Shown piece after piece: positions 33,044 to 42,331 of a stretch of DNA of 64,000 bases. The notes beneath the pieces are model-generated. The model did not search any database and was not told where the DNA came from. It saw only the letters and a program-made list of their open reading frames with translations. The DNA comes from JBBSDP01 sp038240605 (lineage in GTDB: Bacteria > Planctomycetota > Phycisphaerae > Tepidisphaerales > Tepidisphaeraceae): the NCBI GenBank assembly GCA_038240605.1, contig JBBSDP010000009.1:48639-112638 (forward strand). Reading direction: 5' to 3'. The position numbers were made by a program, and so were the translations under genes. Within the stretch, counting starts at the first letter, position 1, and each line of letters begins with the position of its first letter.

Positions 33044-33697
33044 TCACGTGCTGATCGAACAACCGACGGCCGGCGTCACCGGATTGGGCACGGGACGTCC
33101 ATCGAGGACGGCTTCGATGGCGTCGCGCAGGTCATGCGAGCGCGGCTCAAAGCGACGGTGGCCCAGCGAAACGTAGAGATCGTCAATCCGGCCGTGGTAG
33201 AGCAGCGCTCCGGCGCCCCCCAACACCGCCGCTTCGGGCGTGACGCGGATGCTAAGCGCCTGTGCAAGTTCGTGCCGCGGATCGAGAATCACGGGACAGG
33301 TGAGGCCGTACGCCTCCGCATGTTTCCGGGCCTCGGCGGCAGTGACGTCGACGTCGACGTCCACCAGGTAAAACTTCACGCGGCGATTCTCGTACGCAGC
33401 GCGGAGTCGGTTGACTTCCGGCGCATACGCATTGGAGATCGGACACTCGATGCCGATGAAGATCAACACCACCGCTCGATCGTCACCCAACTCGAATGGA
33501 AGCGCCGTCCGATTTGGCAATGATGCCGGGGATCCGTTTACCGAAAGCGACGTTGATGGCTGCTGAGGTTGCGACCGCCCAGTATACGAAGCCGCGCACG
33601 CGAACCCCACGCAGGCCACCAGACAGGCGGTCCCCGGGATTGCCTGGCGGCCGAGCCGGAATGCGTACTGAACGTTCCACATCTGTACATCCACCAA
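33044..33697 (-). CDS. exported redoxin-domain (AhpC/TSA-like) protein
   Basis: A 217-residue protein with an N-terminal hydrophobic signal (AIPGTACLVACVGFACAA). A thioredoxin fold begins near residue 50. IFIGIECPISNAYAPEVNRL contains a single catalytic-type Cys in C-P-I-S, and TCPVILDPRHELAQALSIRV and VTPEAAVLGGAGALLYHGRI are the later strands with cis-Pro. It belongs to the redoxin group that usually accompanies the cytochrome c/copper-monooxygenase-like proteins encoded next to it. A thiol-based role in protecting or maturing the metalloprotein is likely. The start could also be ATG at 33682, five codons later. Confidence 0.85.
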   Translation of the reverse strand: MVDVQMWNVQYAFRLGRQAIPGTACLVACVGFACAASYTGRSQPQQPSTSLSVNGSPASLPNRTALPFELGDDRAVVLIFIGIECPISNAYAPEVNRLRAAYENRRVKFYLVDVDVDVTAAEARKHAEAYGLTCPVILDPRHELAQALSIRVTPEAAVLGGAGALLYHGRIDDLYVSLGHRRFEPRSHDLRDAIEAVLDGRPVPNPVTPAVGCSIST

Positions 33698-33890
33698 CGC
33701 TGCGACAGGGCTAATTATTTCTTGCCGCGGGTGGGTGCGGCGAGCGCTGCCGGGGGTTTAGGCGCGGCAGTCAACGGCTTTCGGAAAACGCCCGGGGCGA
33801 GTATCATAACCGCCTCAACGTAACGCTTGCGCGGAACCCGCGACGATGTGCGGTCCGCACAAGCCGCGCGAGCGATCTGGAGCTTCTCGT

Positions 33891-34532
33891 ATGCCGAAAA
33901 ATGCTGCGGCCGCGCTCAAGGCGGCACGTTCTGTTCTGCAAAAACCGACCGGCCTCGATTCCCTGCTGGAGAAGGTCCGACTGAAGGACCGCGCGCACAT
34001 CGAGCGTCACCTGACGGCGTGCGACGCCGAAGGTGACCCGCGGCACGGACAGGTGTGGCGTCGGATGGCCTGCTCGCTGGGAACGCTGGCGCCGCTGGCG
34101 ATCCAGATGGTCGGCGAGGGGGCGATGCAGTTCTTCGTCGCCGACGGGAAATATCGCATGCAGGCGTTCGCCCTGGAAGACGTGCGCGACGGCGCGGTCC
34201 ACGTCTACCTTCCCGATACGCTGGCCGAAGCCCAGAAGATGGGCGTGCTCCTCCCGCCGCCACGAGGCGCCGCCACCACCGACGAAGAAGGCCCGCGCGA
34301 GTACGGACTGGCCGGCAAGAAGGGTGGAACGCTCCTGATCGAATCCCTCTCCGCCACCAACAGCCCCAACCCACCCGCTCACATGAAGAACATGCTGGGC
34401 TGGAACCGCAAAGCGCTGCGCGTCTCACTCCCCAACGCCGCCACCGACGCCCAGATCGAAGCCACCGAAGACTTCTGCGCGCTCGCCGCCCAGAAGTGGG
34501 TCGCCTCCGCCGCCAAGACTGAATCGGCATAA
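33891..34532 (+). CDS. hypothetical protein, unknown function
   Basis: A 213-residue protein from ATGCCGAAAAATGCTGCG (33891); an upstream in-frame ATG at 33846 would add 15 unlikely residues. It is a mixed alpha/beta soluble protein with no signal peptide or membrane helix. Recognisable stretches are KPTGLDSLLEKVRLKDRAH, WRRMACSLGTLAPLAIQMVG, QFFVADGKYRMQAFALEDV and HMKNMLGWNRKALRV. Only scattered Cys are present, without metal-binding spacing. I do not recognise the family. Codon use is like neighbouring genes, so it is likely real. A CGCCAAG-type palindrome follows directly after its stop. Confidence 0.65.
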   Translation: MPKNAAAALKAARSVLQKPTGLDSLLEKVRLKDRAHIERHLTACDAEGDPRHGQVWRRMACSLGTLAPLAIQMVGEGAMQFFVADGKYRMQAFALEDVRDGAVHVYLPDTLAEAQKMGVLLPPPRGAATTDEEGPREYGLAGKKGGTLLIESLSATNSPNPPAHMKNMLGWNRKALRVSLPNAATDAQIEATEDFCALAAQKWVASAAKTESA

Positions 34533-34548
34533 GACAAAATCAGAATTT

Positions 34549-34617
34549 GCCGCCAGGACGCCAAGCGTGCAGGAATGTTCCCCTGCTTTCTTGGCGCTTT
34601 GGCGTCTTGGCGGTTTC
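34549..34617. repeat. CGCCAAG-unit palindrome, compact form
   Basis: The left arm GCCGCCAGGACGCCAAG (34549-34565) pairs with the right arm CTTGGCGCTTTGGCGTCTTG plus GCGGT (34590-34614). The 24-bp loop is itself a hairpin, with GCAGG and CCTGC around AATGTTCC. It is placed between two convergent genes and so could double as a terminator. Confidence 0.75.
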
Positions 34618-34623
34618 AACTTC

Positions 34624-36390
34624 TCACGGATGGCCGGGCGGGAGGAAGGAGCCTGGGCCGCCGCCGCCGGGAAACGACGGGGGCGACGGGGGCTCGATTT
34701 TCTTCGTCTTGAAGTCGCCTTCGAGGTCTTTGAGGATCGCGCGGTCGACCTCGAAGACGAGGTCGTTGTAGATCGCGATCAGCTTGGCATCTCCACCCGG
34801 ATCGACGAAGCGAATGCTGTACTCCGCCGGCCCGCTGTTGGGTCCGGGGCCGGCGGTGATCGTCAGCGTGAAGGTGCCGGCGGGCTGAGTGGTGGCGAGC
34901 TTTTCCAGGTACTTCTCGGCCTTCAGGGGATGGAATGCGTCGAGCAACGTCTTCACCTGCCCTTCTTCGGCATCTCCCTCACCGCCGCTGCGAAACACCC
35001 ACTTCGACGCCGGCTGGGCCGGGAACGGCGGCACCTCTGGAAGCGACAGCGGGCGCGTGGCGGGCGTGGAGGCGGTCAGCGGTTGCGTGGCCGGCTCTGT
35101 CGTCGGTCGCGTCGTCGGAACAGTCGTGGGCGCGGCCGCGGGACTGGCGGCGGGCTCAGTCGATGGCCCGGCGGCCGAGGGAGTCGGGTGCGAGGGAGTG
35201 GGTTGCGTCGTGGGTGCGGTCGTGGGTGCGCTCGCGGGCGCAGTCGTCGGCGACACGGGCGGCGCCGGGAGCACGGGGCCGAGGATGCGGCTTTCCTTCC
35301 GCCGGGCAATCGTGAACGTGCGCTGCTCGGCGGGCTTCGTGGTCGGCTGGGTCGTTGATGGGCGATCGATGTGAACGCTGATGCTTTCGACTCGGTCTGA
35401 ATCGACGTCCATCACCTTCTTGTCGCGGAGGTCCAGCGCGGTCTTGTTGAACGTATCGAGGGTCGAGGCGGGAACAGTGGCGATCGGTCCGTCATCGACC
35501 TGGGCGAAGATCTCCGTGCGAGGAACGTCGGCATAGTCACCGAGTTTGAGCCGTGTGCCGGCGGGACGCGTGGTCGGCGATGTCGAAGCGGTCGTGGGCT
35601 GGGTGGCCGGGGCCTCCGTGCTGAATTCCACAACGGCTTTGGGCTTCACCAGGCCGGTGTCCTGCGCGGTGTAACCTTCGGGGAACTTGTGAGCGGTCAG
35701 GCCGCTGAGCCCGAAGAGCACGTCCGACACCGCCGCCGAGTCAGCCGGCATCTTCCGCGGCTCGACGACTTCCCAGTCGGCGGCTGGCTTGATGAGCCGG
35801 AGCGTCTGATCCTTGTGCGTCAGCGAGAGCTGCCGCACCTGATCGGTCGAGAGCGTGACGAGGCGCGTCCGCCGGTAGGAATCCGGCTTCTTCTCCAGCT
35901 TCGCATAGATCGAGCTGTTCACGATCTGCGGCTTGTCGCGCCCTTCGAGCATGACGGCGAGGCTGTCTCCGATCTGCGGCTTGTCGCCGGCCATGACCTT
36001 CGTGGTCTTGCCGTCCTTCGTGGTGATCTGGATCGTGTACGACGGGTGATCGAGGCCGAGCGATGCCTTCTTGTCCGCATCCAGCTCGCCTCGGGTCTGA
36101 ATGGCGACGACGTCGCGGACGAGGTCGTCCACCTGGTAATTTTCGGCCATGGACTGGAACGGCTCGACCATCTTCCAGTCGGCGCCGGAGCGCTCGAACG
36201 TGACCGGCTTGCCAGACGCCGGCACGATCGAGAGGCGCTGCACGTCTTCGGGCTTGACGTCGATCAGCTTCTTCGCGTCGGCGAGGGATTTTTCAGGCGT
36301 CGTCGTCTCGGACTTTGGCCGCGTGACGAAGAGGTACGCGCCGATCCCGGCGAGGACGATGAGCAGGACGATGGTGGTTTTGAAATTCAT
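34624..36390 (-). CDS. DUF4340 domain protein, membrane-anchored
   Basis: A 588-residue protein of the DUF4340 family. The start is at MNFKTTIVLLIVLAGIGAYL (36390), which has a single N-terminal anchor; the longer frame adds 27 residues of no similarity. The DUF4340 core has repeated blocks VQRLSIVPASGKPVTFERSG followed by ADWKMVEPFQ, and VRQLSLTHKDQTLRLIKPAA. A long Thr/Pro/Ala-rich low-complexity stretch (about residues 395-465) lies before a C-terminal conserved part. It ends the Gld-type ABC operon as the last gene, 32 bp after gldG, and DUF4340 proteins are regular companions of these ABC systems. The function is probably extracytoplasmic, with the ABC transporter, but unproven. Confidence 0.85.
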   Translation of the reverse strand: MNFKTTIVLLIVLAGIGAYLFVTRPKSETTTPEKSLADAKKLIDVKPEDVQRLSIVPASGKPVTFERSGADWKMVEPFQSMAENYQVDDLVRDVVAIQTRGELDADKKASLGLDHPSYTIQITTKDGKTTKVMAGDKPQIGDSLAVMLEGRDKPQIVNSSIYAKLEKKPDSYRRTRLVTLSTDQVRQLSLTHKDQTLRLIKPAADWEVVEPRKMPADSAAVSDVLFGLSGLTAHKFPEGYTAQDTGLVKPKAVVEFSTEAPATQPTTASTSPTTRPAGTRLKLGDYADVPRTEIFAQVDDGPIATVPASTLDTFNKTALDLRDKKVMDVDSDRVESISVHIDRPSTTQPTTKPAEQRTFTIARRKESRILGPVLPAPPVSPTTAPASAPTTAPTTQPTPSHPTPSAAGPSTEPAASPAAAPTTVPTTRPTTEPATQPLTASTPATRPLSLPEVPPFPAQPASKWVFRSGGEGDAEEGQVKTLLDAFHPLKAEKYLEKLATTQPAGTFTLTITAGPGPNSGPAEYSIRFVDPGGDAKLIAIYNDLVFEVDRAILKDLEGDFKTKKIEPPSPPSFPGGGGPGSFLPPGHP

Positions 36391-36422
36391 TGCGGTTCGG
36401 CTTGATTCGCCTCGGAGGACAA

Positions 36423-38660
36423 TTAGCTTCGCCGCCCCATGTAGACGAACAGCCCGGCGGCAACGACGCAAAGGGGGAGGATGACCAGCAGCACGCCATA
36501 GCGCCAGAAGCCGAGCGCGGCAGCGCTCATGTTGTCGATACGGCTGACGTCCATGGCGGCGGGGCTGATCGAGATCATGGGGTCCAGGTGCGCCAGCCAG
36601 AAGAAGCTGTTGGCGGCCAGTTCGCCGTTGCCTGGGAACTGGGCGACGAAGTGCCGCGCCTTCTGCGACGCGGCCATGTCCGGCACGCGGAGGTATTGCG
36701 TGACGAAAATCGCATTGCCGAAGACGACCAGGCGGCCGCCCCCCTTCTTCTCTGATGCGGCGCCGGTGTCGATGGGCGCAGCCAGGTCGGTCCCCTTGTG
36801 AAACGTCGGGGTCACCTCGCCGCGGAGCACGCCCTCGAAGTCCTGGACGGCGCCCCAGACCGGCACGCCGGGCAATGCCTTGTCCAGCGGGATCAGCGGG
36901 CGGACGGTATAGCCGGCGCGCTCGCTGGTGCGAACGACGAGCGGCTGCACCATCACCGATTCCAGGTTCTTCAGCGGGCGGGTGATCGCGTGGTCGCCAT
37001 ACTCGCGGACGAAGAAGATGAACGGCTGCTGCGCCTCGACGCGCTCGATGTTGTCAGTGGGGCTGCCGGCGCCGAGCTGGATCGGCTGGTGGACCCCCGC
37101 CGCCTCCGGATGCAGTTCGATGCCCCAGGGATCCATGACCGACTTCAGCGAATCGGCCTGCGGAAAGAAGAGGACCAGCGCGGAGCCGCCGTGGTCGAGG
37201 TGATCCTTGAGCTTCGGCCCGATCTGCGGCGGCGGCATCCCTTCCTGGCCGGCCGGCGCATCGAGCACGACCCAGACCGCGTCCTTCATCTCTTCGTCGG
37301 TGGGATCGGGTGGTCCGGGCGGCATTTGCTGCTGCATCCGCTGCTGCATCGCCCACTGGCCCGAGAGGTCCTTCTCCAGCACGTCGAAGTTGTACTGCCG
37401 CATCCGCTCGGCGATCTCGGCGAAGGGGCCGGGTGCCTGGAAGAGCGGGATGCCGGGGGTCGTCAACGGCGGCCCGCCGGGACGGATGAAGACCAGCTTC
37501 GGCTTCTTGTTGTTGATGAGGGAGTAGATGGCGGCGGTGACCTGCTGCTCGCCGGCAAAGCGCGGGCGGAGCGTGCCGTTCACCAGATTCTTCAGCTCGG
37601 TATCGGTCGGCCAGACCTGGCTGTGGGAGAGGATGCGCCAGTCGGTCGGCCCGAGTACGAGGATCGGGTTCTCCACCTTCAGCGCCTGTTCGAGCTGGTC
37701 GACGCGCAGCTCGCCAAGCTTTCTCGAATGATCGATGATCTCGTCGGAATCCTTCTTGAGCTGCTGGTAGACCGGCGCGCTGCTGGCCATGTACTTGCGG
37801 ACCGGCTCGGGGACCTGCTTGTTGTCCTTGTATTTCTCGAAGAGGTTGCCGATCGCCTCGGCGTTCTTGCCGAACGCCGTCATCTGATCGACGACCGCGT
37901 TGGTCGCGGCCTTCCAGTCCGGATACTTGCGGCCGCGTTCCTGCTCGACGGCGTCGTGCGTCTCGGTGAGCGAGCGGAGCTGCGCCGTCTTGATGTAGCG
38001 GACGACGTTGCTCTCCAGCCCCGGAATTTCCGCCCCGTCATCCCCGCCAAGGGCGGATGCCCCGGTGAGTTTCGCAATCGCGGCCGACTGATCGGTCAGC
38101 GTCTGGGACATCTGCTTGTAGCGCTTGTCCCACTCCGCGAGGAAATCCTGGTATCCCTTGATCGAGTTGCCGTAATCGTGCACGAGGCGGTCGTGCAGCT
38201 TGGCGAGCTTGTCGCTTTCGTTGACCGGGTCGATCACGATCAGGTCAGTGTTGATGCCCTTGCGGTGATACTCCTCGAGCAGGTCGGCAACGGTCTGCGA
38301 TTCGTCCAACGGGTTGGCGATCTGCGGCTCAGAGTCATCGCCCGAGGCACGCGCGGCGGCGGCGGCGGCGGTCGCGCGGTTCGTGCGCGTGTAGAGGCTG
38401 ACCAGCGTGATACCCGGGCCGCCGTTGGGGCTCTTGGGGATCTCCTTGATGACCGTGAGCGTCTGCGGCTTGAGGCTGTAGACGCCGTTCGATGTCGTGT
38501 CGATTCGTGCATCGTGGCGCTGCGCGATGTAAACGAGCAGCGCCGAGATCACGACGATCAGGATGATCGCCAGCGCCACGTTGGCGCCATATTTCACCCA
38601 GCGTTGCGATTGGGTCTCCGGCGTGAAGCCGGCTTGAACGGGAGCGGCTTGGTCGGTCAT
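36423..38660 (-). CDS. gldG: GldG-like ABC-associated protein
   Basis: A 745-residue membrane protein of the Gldg family. The start MTDQAAPVQAGF at 38660 overlaps the permease stop by 4 bp (ATGA-type), which supports translational coupling; the longer frame is rejected. A transmembrane helix is at about residues 27-47 (ALAIILIVVISALLVYIAQR). The large extracytoplasmic part includes DARIDTTSNGVYSLKPQTL, the typical GldG opening, and LVLFFPQADSLKS in the second half. A second hydrophobic helix (VLLVILPLCVVAAGLFVYMG) is at the C-terminus. Together with the ABC ATPase and permease it forms a transporter of the type required for gliding in Bacteroidota, but here it may have another envelope role. 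Confidence 0.85.
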   Translation of the reverse strand: MTDQAAPVQAGFTPETQSQRWVKYGANVALAIILIVVISALLVYIAQRHDARIDTTSNGVYSLKPQTLTVIKEIPKSPNGGPGITLVSLYTRTNRATAAAAAARASGDDSEPQIANPLDESQTVADLLEEYHRKGINTDLIVIDPVNESDKLAKLHDRLVHDYGNSIKGYQDFLAEWDKRYKQMSQTLTDQSAAIAKLTGASALGGDDGAEIPGLESNVVRYIKTAQLRSLTETHDAVEQERGRKYPDWKAATNAVVDQMTAFGKNAEAIGNLFEKYKDNKQVPEPVRKYMASSAPVYQQLKKDSDEIIDHSRKLGELRVDQLEQALKVENPILVLGPTDWRILSHSQVWPTDTELKNLVNGTLRPRFAGEQQVTAAIYSLINNKKPKLVFIRPGGPPLTTPGIPLFQAPGPFAEIAERMRQYNFDVLEKDLSGQWAMQQRMQQQMPPGPPDPTDEEMKDAVWVVLDAPAGQEGMPPPQIGPKLKDHLDHGGSALVLFFPQADSLKSVMDPWGIELHPEAAGVHQPIQLGAGSPTDNIERVEAQQPFIFFVREYGDHAITRPLKNLESVMVQPLVVRTSERAGYTVRPLIPLDKALPGVPVWGAVQDFEGVLRGEVTPTFHKGTDLAAPIDTGAASEKKGGGRLVVFGNAIFVTQYLRVPDMAASQKARHFVAQFPGNGELAANSFFWLAHLDPMISISPAAMDVSRIDNMSAAALGFWRYGVLLVILPLCVVAAGLFVYMGRRS

Positions 38661-39373
38661 TTCCAACGCCTCGATTCCAACACTTTCACCGTGACGAAGA
38701 GGAACACGAACGTGGCCAGGACGAAGAAGACGATGTTGCCGGTGTCCAGCACACCCTTGCTGAAGTCGGTGTAACGCTTGAAGACGGCCTGATCGATCGT
38801 GATGCGGGCGGCGCGCGGCAGGTTGGCCACGCTCCCGACGTAATAGGGCAGGATCGTGATCAGGGCGAGGATGGCCGCCGACGTCACCGCCGCCACGATC
38901 TGGCTGCGCGTCAGCGACGAACAAAAGAGCCCGACCGAGATGAACAGCGCCCCGACCAGGATGACCCCGAGGTAACCGCTGAGGATCGGCCCGACATCGG
39001 GGTGGCCGTAGATCGAGAGCATCACGACATAGATGAGCGTCGGGGTCAGCAAGACCGCGAGAAGCCCGAGCGAGCCGAAAAACTTGCCGAGGACGACGTC
39101 CGACTCGGCGATCGGCGCGGTCATCAGCGTTTCCATCGTGCCGCTCGCCCACTCCTGCGCGAGCAGGCTCATGCTGAGGATCGGGACGATCAGCACCAGG
39201 AACCAGATCATCCAGTCAAAGATGTGCCGCATGGCGGCGGGCTGGCCCGGCTGGAAGTCGATGAAGAACGTGACGCCGGTCGCGACGAGGAACAACGCCA
39301 TCGCCACGTAGGCGATCGGCGAATAGAAGTAACTTCCGAGTTCCCGTCGGGCGATGACGTGAGCGCTGCTCAT
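38657..39373 (-). CDS. gldF: ABC transporter permease, GldF-like
   Basis: A 238-residue ABC-2-type permease with six hydrophobic helices. The order is SPIAYVAMALFLVATGVTFF, WMIWFLVLIVPILSMSLL, GSLGLLAVLLTPTLIYVVML, GYLGVILVGALFISVGLF, IVAAVTSAAILALITILPYY and NIVFFVLATFVFLFVTVKVL. The cytoplasmic loop EWASGTMETLMTAPI is the EExGT-like motif of the ABC-2 family that couples to the ATPase. It overlaps the ATPase gene upstream and the GldG gene downstream by 4 bp each. Function follows from the operon: with GldA and GldG it forms one membrane complex of unknown substrate. Confidence 0.87.
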   Translation of the reverse strand: MSSAHVIARRELGSYFYSPIAYVAMALFLVATGVTFFIDFQPGQPAAMRHIFDWMIWFLVLIVPILSMSLLAQEWASGTMETLMTAPIAESDVVLGKFFGSLGLLAVLLTPTLIYVVMLSIYGHPDVGPILSGYLGVILVGALFISVGLFCSSLTRSQIVAAVTSAAILALITILPYYVGSVANLPRAARITIDQAVFKRYTDFSKGVLDTGNIVFFVLATFVFLFVTVKVLESRRWK

Positions 39374-40365
39374 GCCTCACCTCCGACGCCCGCGCCCGTC
39401 GCGGCCGATTCAGCGGTCTTGGCCATGGCTTGATTGGCGGTAACCTGCACGAAGAATTCCTCCAGCGTTGCGTGTTCCAGGCGGATCTCGCGAAGCGGCC
39501 AGCCGTTGCCGATCACCGTGCGAGCCACTTCTTCGCGAATATCGTGTGACGCCTTGGGCTCGACCGCGGCGGTGACGAAGTGCTGGCTGTCGCCATTCTC
39601 CAGGACCTCCACCTTCCGTACCCCGCTGACGCGCGAGAGCACGTTCTTCACCTGTTCGGCGGGGCCGCGGCATTCCACCAGCACGCGCGCCGCCAGCCGA
39701 CGGCTCGCCCGCAGCTCTTCGGGAGAGCCCTGCGCGACGATCCGTCCACCGGCAATAATGATCGCCCGATCGCAGCTCGCCTCGACCTCCGGCAGGATGT
39801 GGGTGGAGAGAAGCATCGTGTGCTGCCCGCCGAGGTCCTTGATGAGCCGTCGCGTCTCGCGGATCTGCGTGGGATCCAGGCCCACGGTCGGCTCGTCGAG
39901 GATCAGCACCGCGGGGTTGTGCAGCAGGGCGTCGGCGAGCCCGACGCGCTGGCGGAACCCCTTCGACAAGTGACCAATCACGCGGTTGCGCACGCTCTTG
40001 AGCCAGACGCGGTCGATCACGTAATCGATGCGTTGCCGGCGTGTCTGGCGATCCATCTTGCGGAGCCGGCCGCGGAAATCGAGGTATTCCTCGACCTTCA
40101 TCTCGGTATAGAGTGGGACATTTTCCGGCAGGTAGCCCAGCGCCTGGCGAACCTGCTCGGACTGGTGAAAGATGTCGAACCCGTTGATCGTCGCCCCACC
40201 GCTCGTCGGCGGCAGATAGCAGGTCAGCATGCGCAGCGTCGTGGATTTGCCGGCGCCGTTGGGGCCGAGGAATCCGACGATCTGACCCTTGCCGACCTCG
40301 AAACTAATGTGATCGACGGCCAATACGGGGCCATACGATTTGGTGAGCTGACTGACAGAAATCAC
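39370..40365 (-). CDS. gldA: ABC transporter ATPase, GldA-like
   Basis: A 331-residue ABC ATPase, first gene of the four-gene operon. Walker A is GPNGAGKSTTL (about residues 35-45), the Q-loop is LGYLPENVPLYTEMKV, the signature is HLSKGFRQRVGLADAL and Walker B is VLILDEPTVGLDPTQI. The C-terminal ~100 residues (RVLVECRGPAEQVKNVLSRV) are an extra regulatory domain typical of DrrA/CcmA-like exporters. It powers the GldF permease next to it. It starts from ATGATTTCTGTC with no clear motif for regulation in the 407-bp upstream gap. Confidence 0.9.
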   Translation of the reverse strand: MISVSQLTKSYGPVLAVDHISFEVGKGQIVGFLGPNGAGKSTTLRMLTCYLPPTSGGATINGFDIFHQSEQVRQALGYLPENVPLYTEMKVEEYLDFRGRLRKMDRQTRRQRIDYVIDRVWLKSVRNRVIGHLSKGFRQRVGLADALLHNPAVLILDEPTVGLDPTQIRETRRLIKDLGGQHTMLLSTHILPEVEASCDRAIIIAGGRIVAQGSPEELRASRRLAARVLVECRGPAEQVKNVLSRVSGVRKVEVLENGDSQHFVTAAVEPKASHDIREEVARTVIGNGWPLREIRLEHATLEEFFVQVTANQAMAKTAESAATGAGVGGEA

Positions 40366-40772
40366 TGATTAACCTCCGCGCGACCTCAACCGTTGATCAG
40401 TCCCGCCGCTCCGACTCGCCAGGGATGAGCCAAAGGCATGATACGGCGCGTCCTCCCTCCTGGTGTCGCGCGCGTCCGGGTTCTCGCTGACTCCATCCCG
40501 ACGCCATGCCTCAGTGCCGCTACTCTACGCCAAGACGAGCGTTGAGTGGTAAATCCACGCCCCCAGCCTGTCAAGCGGGAGCGGCGTGTCAGTTCCTCAT
40601 GCGCGGCGCGGCAAAAACGTTGCATTCGGTCATGCAAACCTGGCGAAGTTTCCGCTCGCGTCGGGGCTCGGGGGTCTCCGACACAGCGTCTGCCGCCGTC
40701 AAGTCATCGATCAACCCCCGTTGCCGATAAGAGGACAAGAGGCGACGCTGTCAGCGGCGCGCCCCTGGAGTA
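40366..40772. other. 407-bp gap with no recognised element
   Basis: The gap between the divergent gldA-like and GT87 genes has no open frame with family similarity, no clear hairpin repeat and no RNA gene that I can recognise. Promoters for both genes must lie here, but I see no convincing -10/-35 pair. Confidence 0.5.
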
Positions 40773-42311
40773 TTGTTGAGCGGGCAACCATCCCTTCAAA
40801 GCACCCCCCTTCCCGCGACCGATAGCAACGGCATCTCATCGCGCACGGGACCAATTTCGCTCCTGCTCAACGGAACGGTCGCACAACGGCTCTGGATCGG
40901 CGCCGCGTGCGTGGCCCTGTTCATCGCCACCATCGCGACTGGCTACTGCATCGCCTCCAAGCCTGGCGAAACCAAGACGATTGGCCTCGACTTCATCGCC
41001 TTCTACACCGGCGGCACCTTCGTTCGTGAAGGACGCAGTAAAGAACTCTACGACTTGAAGTCCGTCCAGCATTTCCAGCACGACCTGGCGCAACAGAACG
41101 GCGTGGACCTGGGCAGCGCGATCGGCCCCTACTGGAACCCGCCGTTCTACGCCTGGATCTTCGTCCCCCTCTCGAAACTGCCGTACCTCACGGCCCTGCG
41201 TCTGTGGCTCTGGCTCAACGTCGCCTGCGCCGCCCTGGCAACCGCTCTGCTGTGTAGAGTGCTCGCCCGACAGACGCGTCCTCATTCATTGAAAGTTGAA
41301 CGTTGGGCGTTGGACGTCGCACGTTCGCCCGACCCGCTCACGAAGACATCAGATACTCAACGTTCAACCCTCAACGTTCAACGTTCAACATTCAAGTTTT
41401 GGGGCCTCGTTCCCGTGCTCCTTGTGTTGTCGACGCCCTTCATCCATGCGTTGAGCCATGCCCAGAACACGTGTACGTCGCTGCTGCTGCTGACGCTGGT
41501 GGTGCTGGCATGGCGCGCGGAGCGCGGCCTGCTCGCGGGATTGCTGGCGGGACTGCTCCTCTACAAGCCGCAGCTTGGCGCGATCCTCATCGCGGTGCTG
41601 GTGGTGACGCTCGGGTGGCGGCCGCTGGTGGGCATGTTCGTGACGGCGGGGCTGCTGGGCGTCGTCACGCTGATTACGTTGCCGGGCACGCTGGGGCTGT
41701 GGCTGCACAAGATGCCGGCCAACCTGCATTTCGTGATCGACCAGACGCCGTATCTCTGGGAACGGCACGTCACGCTCAAGGCATTCTGGCGGCTACTCCT
41801 CCAGGGGACGGGCGCGGGCGATCCGGCCGGATCGGTCCGCGTATTGACGCTGCTCACGTCGGGCGTGCTGGGTGTTGCCCTGCTCTGGGCGGCGGTGCGA
41901 TCACGACATTCCGCGCGTTCGATGCCGCGCGATGGGACGCGGTTCGATCGGATCGTCGCGGCGACGATCGTCTGCACGCCGCTGGTCATGCCCTTCTTCT
42001 TTGACTACGACCAACTGTTGCTGGCGGTGCCGGCGGTGCTCTTCGCCGCGGAACGCTTGCGGTCACGGAACACTCTGTCAGGTGCAGCGAATACCGGCTC
42101 CCGCCGCGATCGTTGGGTGATGGGTCTCTGGGCCTGCTGGTACGGCTGGCTCATGATCAACCCGGACGTCGCCACCCACACGCGCCTGAACCTGACCGTG
42201 CCGCTGCTGGCGGGAGTTGCCAGCCTGCTGGTGGCGCGAGCGGCCGAATCCCGCACGTCGAACCGGGTCAACAAAGCGCCGCAAACGGAGACGCTTGCAG
42301 TTGCTGCCTAA
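40773..42311 (+). CDS. GT87 (DUF2029) mannosyltransferase-like membrane protein, with in-frame repeat insertion
   Basis: A 512-residue polytopic membrane protein of glycosyltransferase family 87 (DUF2029), which usually uses polyprenyl-phospho-mannose at the outer face of the membrane. The opening loop TIGLDFIAFYTGGTFVREGR followed by SKELYDLKSVQHFQ, and GPYWNPPFYAWIFVPLSKL, are the family pattern. About 40 residues (VERWALDVARSPDPLTKTSD and following) are the translation of a palindromic repeat at 41289-41396 placed in a loop between helices, with frame kept. The start is probably TTG 40773; no better ATG precedes the conserved part. The next gene is a paralogue, and a flippase follows. Confidence 0.82.
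   Translation: MLSGQPSLQSTPLPATDSNGISSRTGPISLLLNGTVAQRLWIGAACVALFIATIATGYCIASKPGETKTIGLDFIAFYTGGTFVREGRSKELYDLKSVQHFQHDLAQQNGVDLGSAIGPYWNPPFYAWIFVPLSKLPYLTALRLWLWLNVACAALATALLCRVLARQTRPHSLKVERWALDVARSPDPLTKTSDTQRSTLNVQRSTFKFWGLVPVLLVLSTPFIHALSHAQNTCTSLLLLTLVVLAWRAERGLLAGLLAGLLLYKPQLGAILIAVLVVTLGWRPLVGMFVTAGLLGVVTLITLPGTLGLWLHKMPANLHFVIDQTPYLWERHVTLKAFWRLLLQGTGAGDPAGSVRVLTLLTSGVLGVALLWAAVRSRHSARSMPRDGTRFDRIVAATIVCTPLVMPFFFDYDQLLLAVPAVLFAAERLRSRNTLSGAANTGSRRDRWVMGLWACWYGWLMINPDVATHTRLNLTVPLLAGVASLLVARAAESRTSNRVNKAPQTETLAVAA
41289..41396. repeat. palindromic element inside a GT87 gene
   Basis: The left arm (41289-41326, units GTTGAACGTTGGGCGTTGGA) and the right arm (41355-41396, units TCAACGTTCAACCCTCAACG) are inverted copies of degenerate ~10-bp units, with an about 28-bp loop. 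The same unit type (GTTCRAC) forms the inner palindrome at 7302-7395. Confidence 0.8.
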
Positions 42312-42331
42312 GCGTTCGCGCCGGCCGTGCC

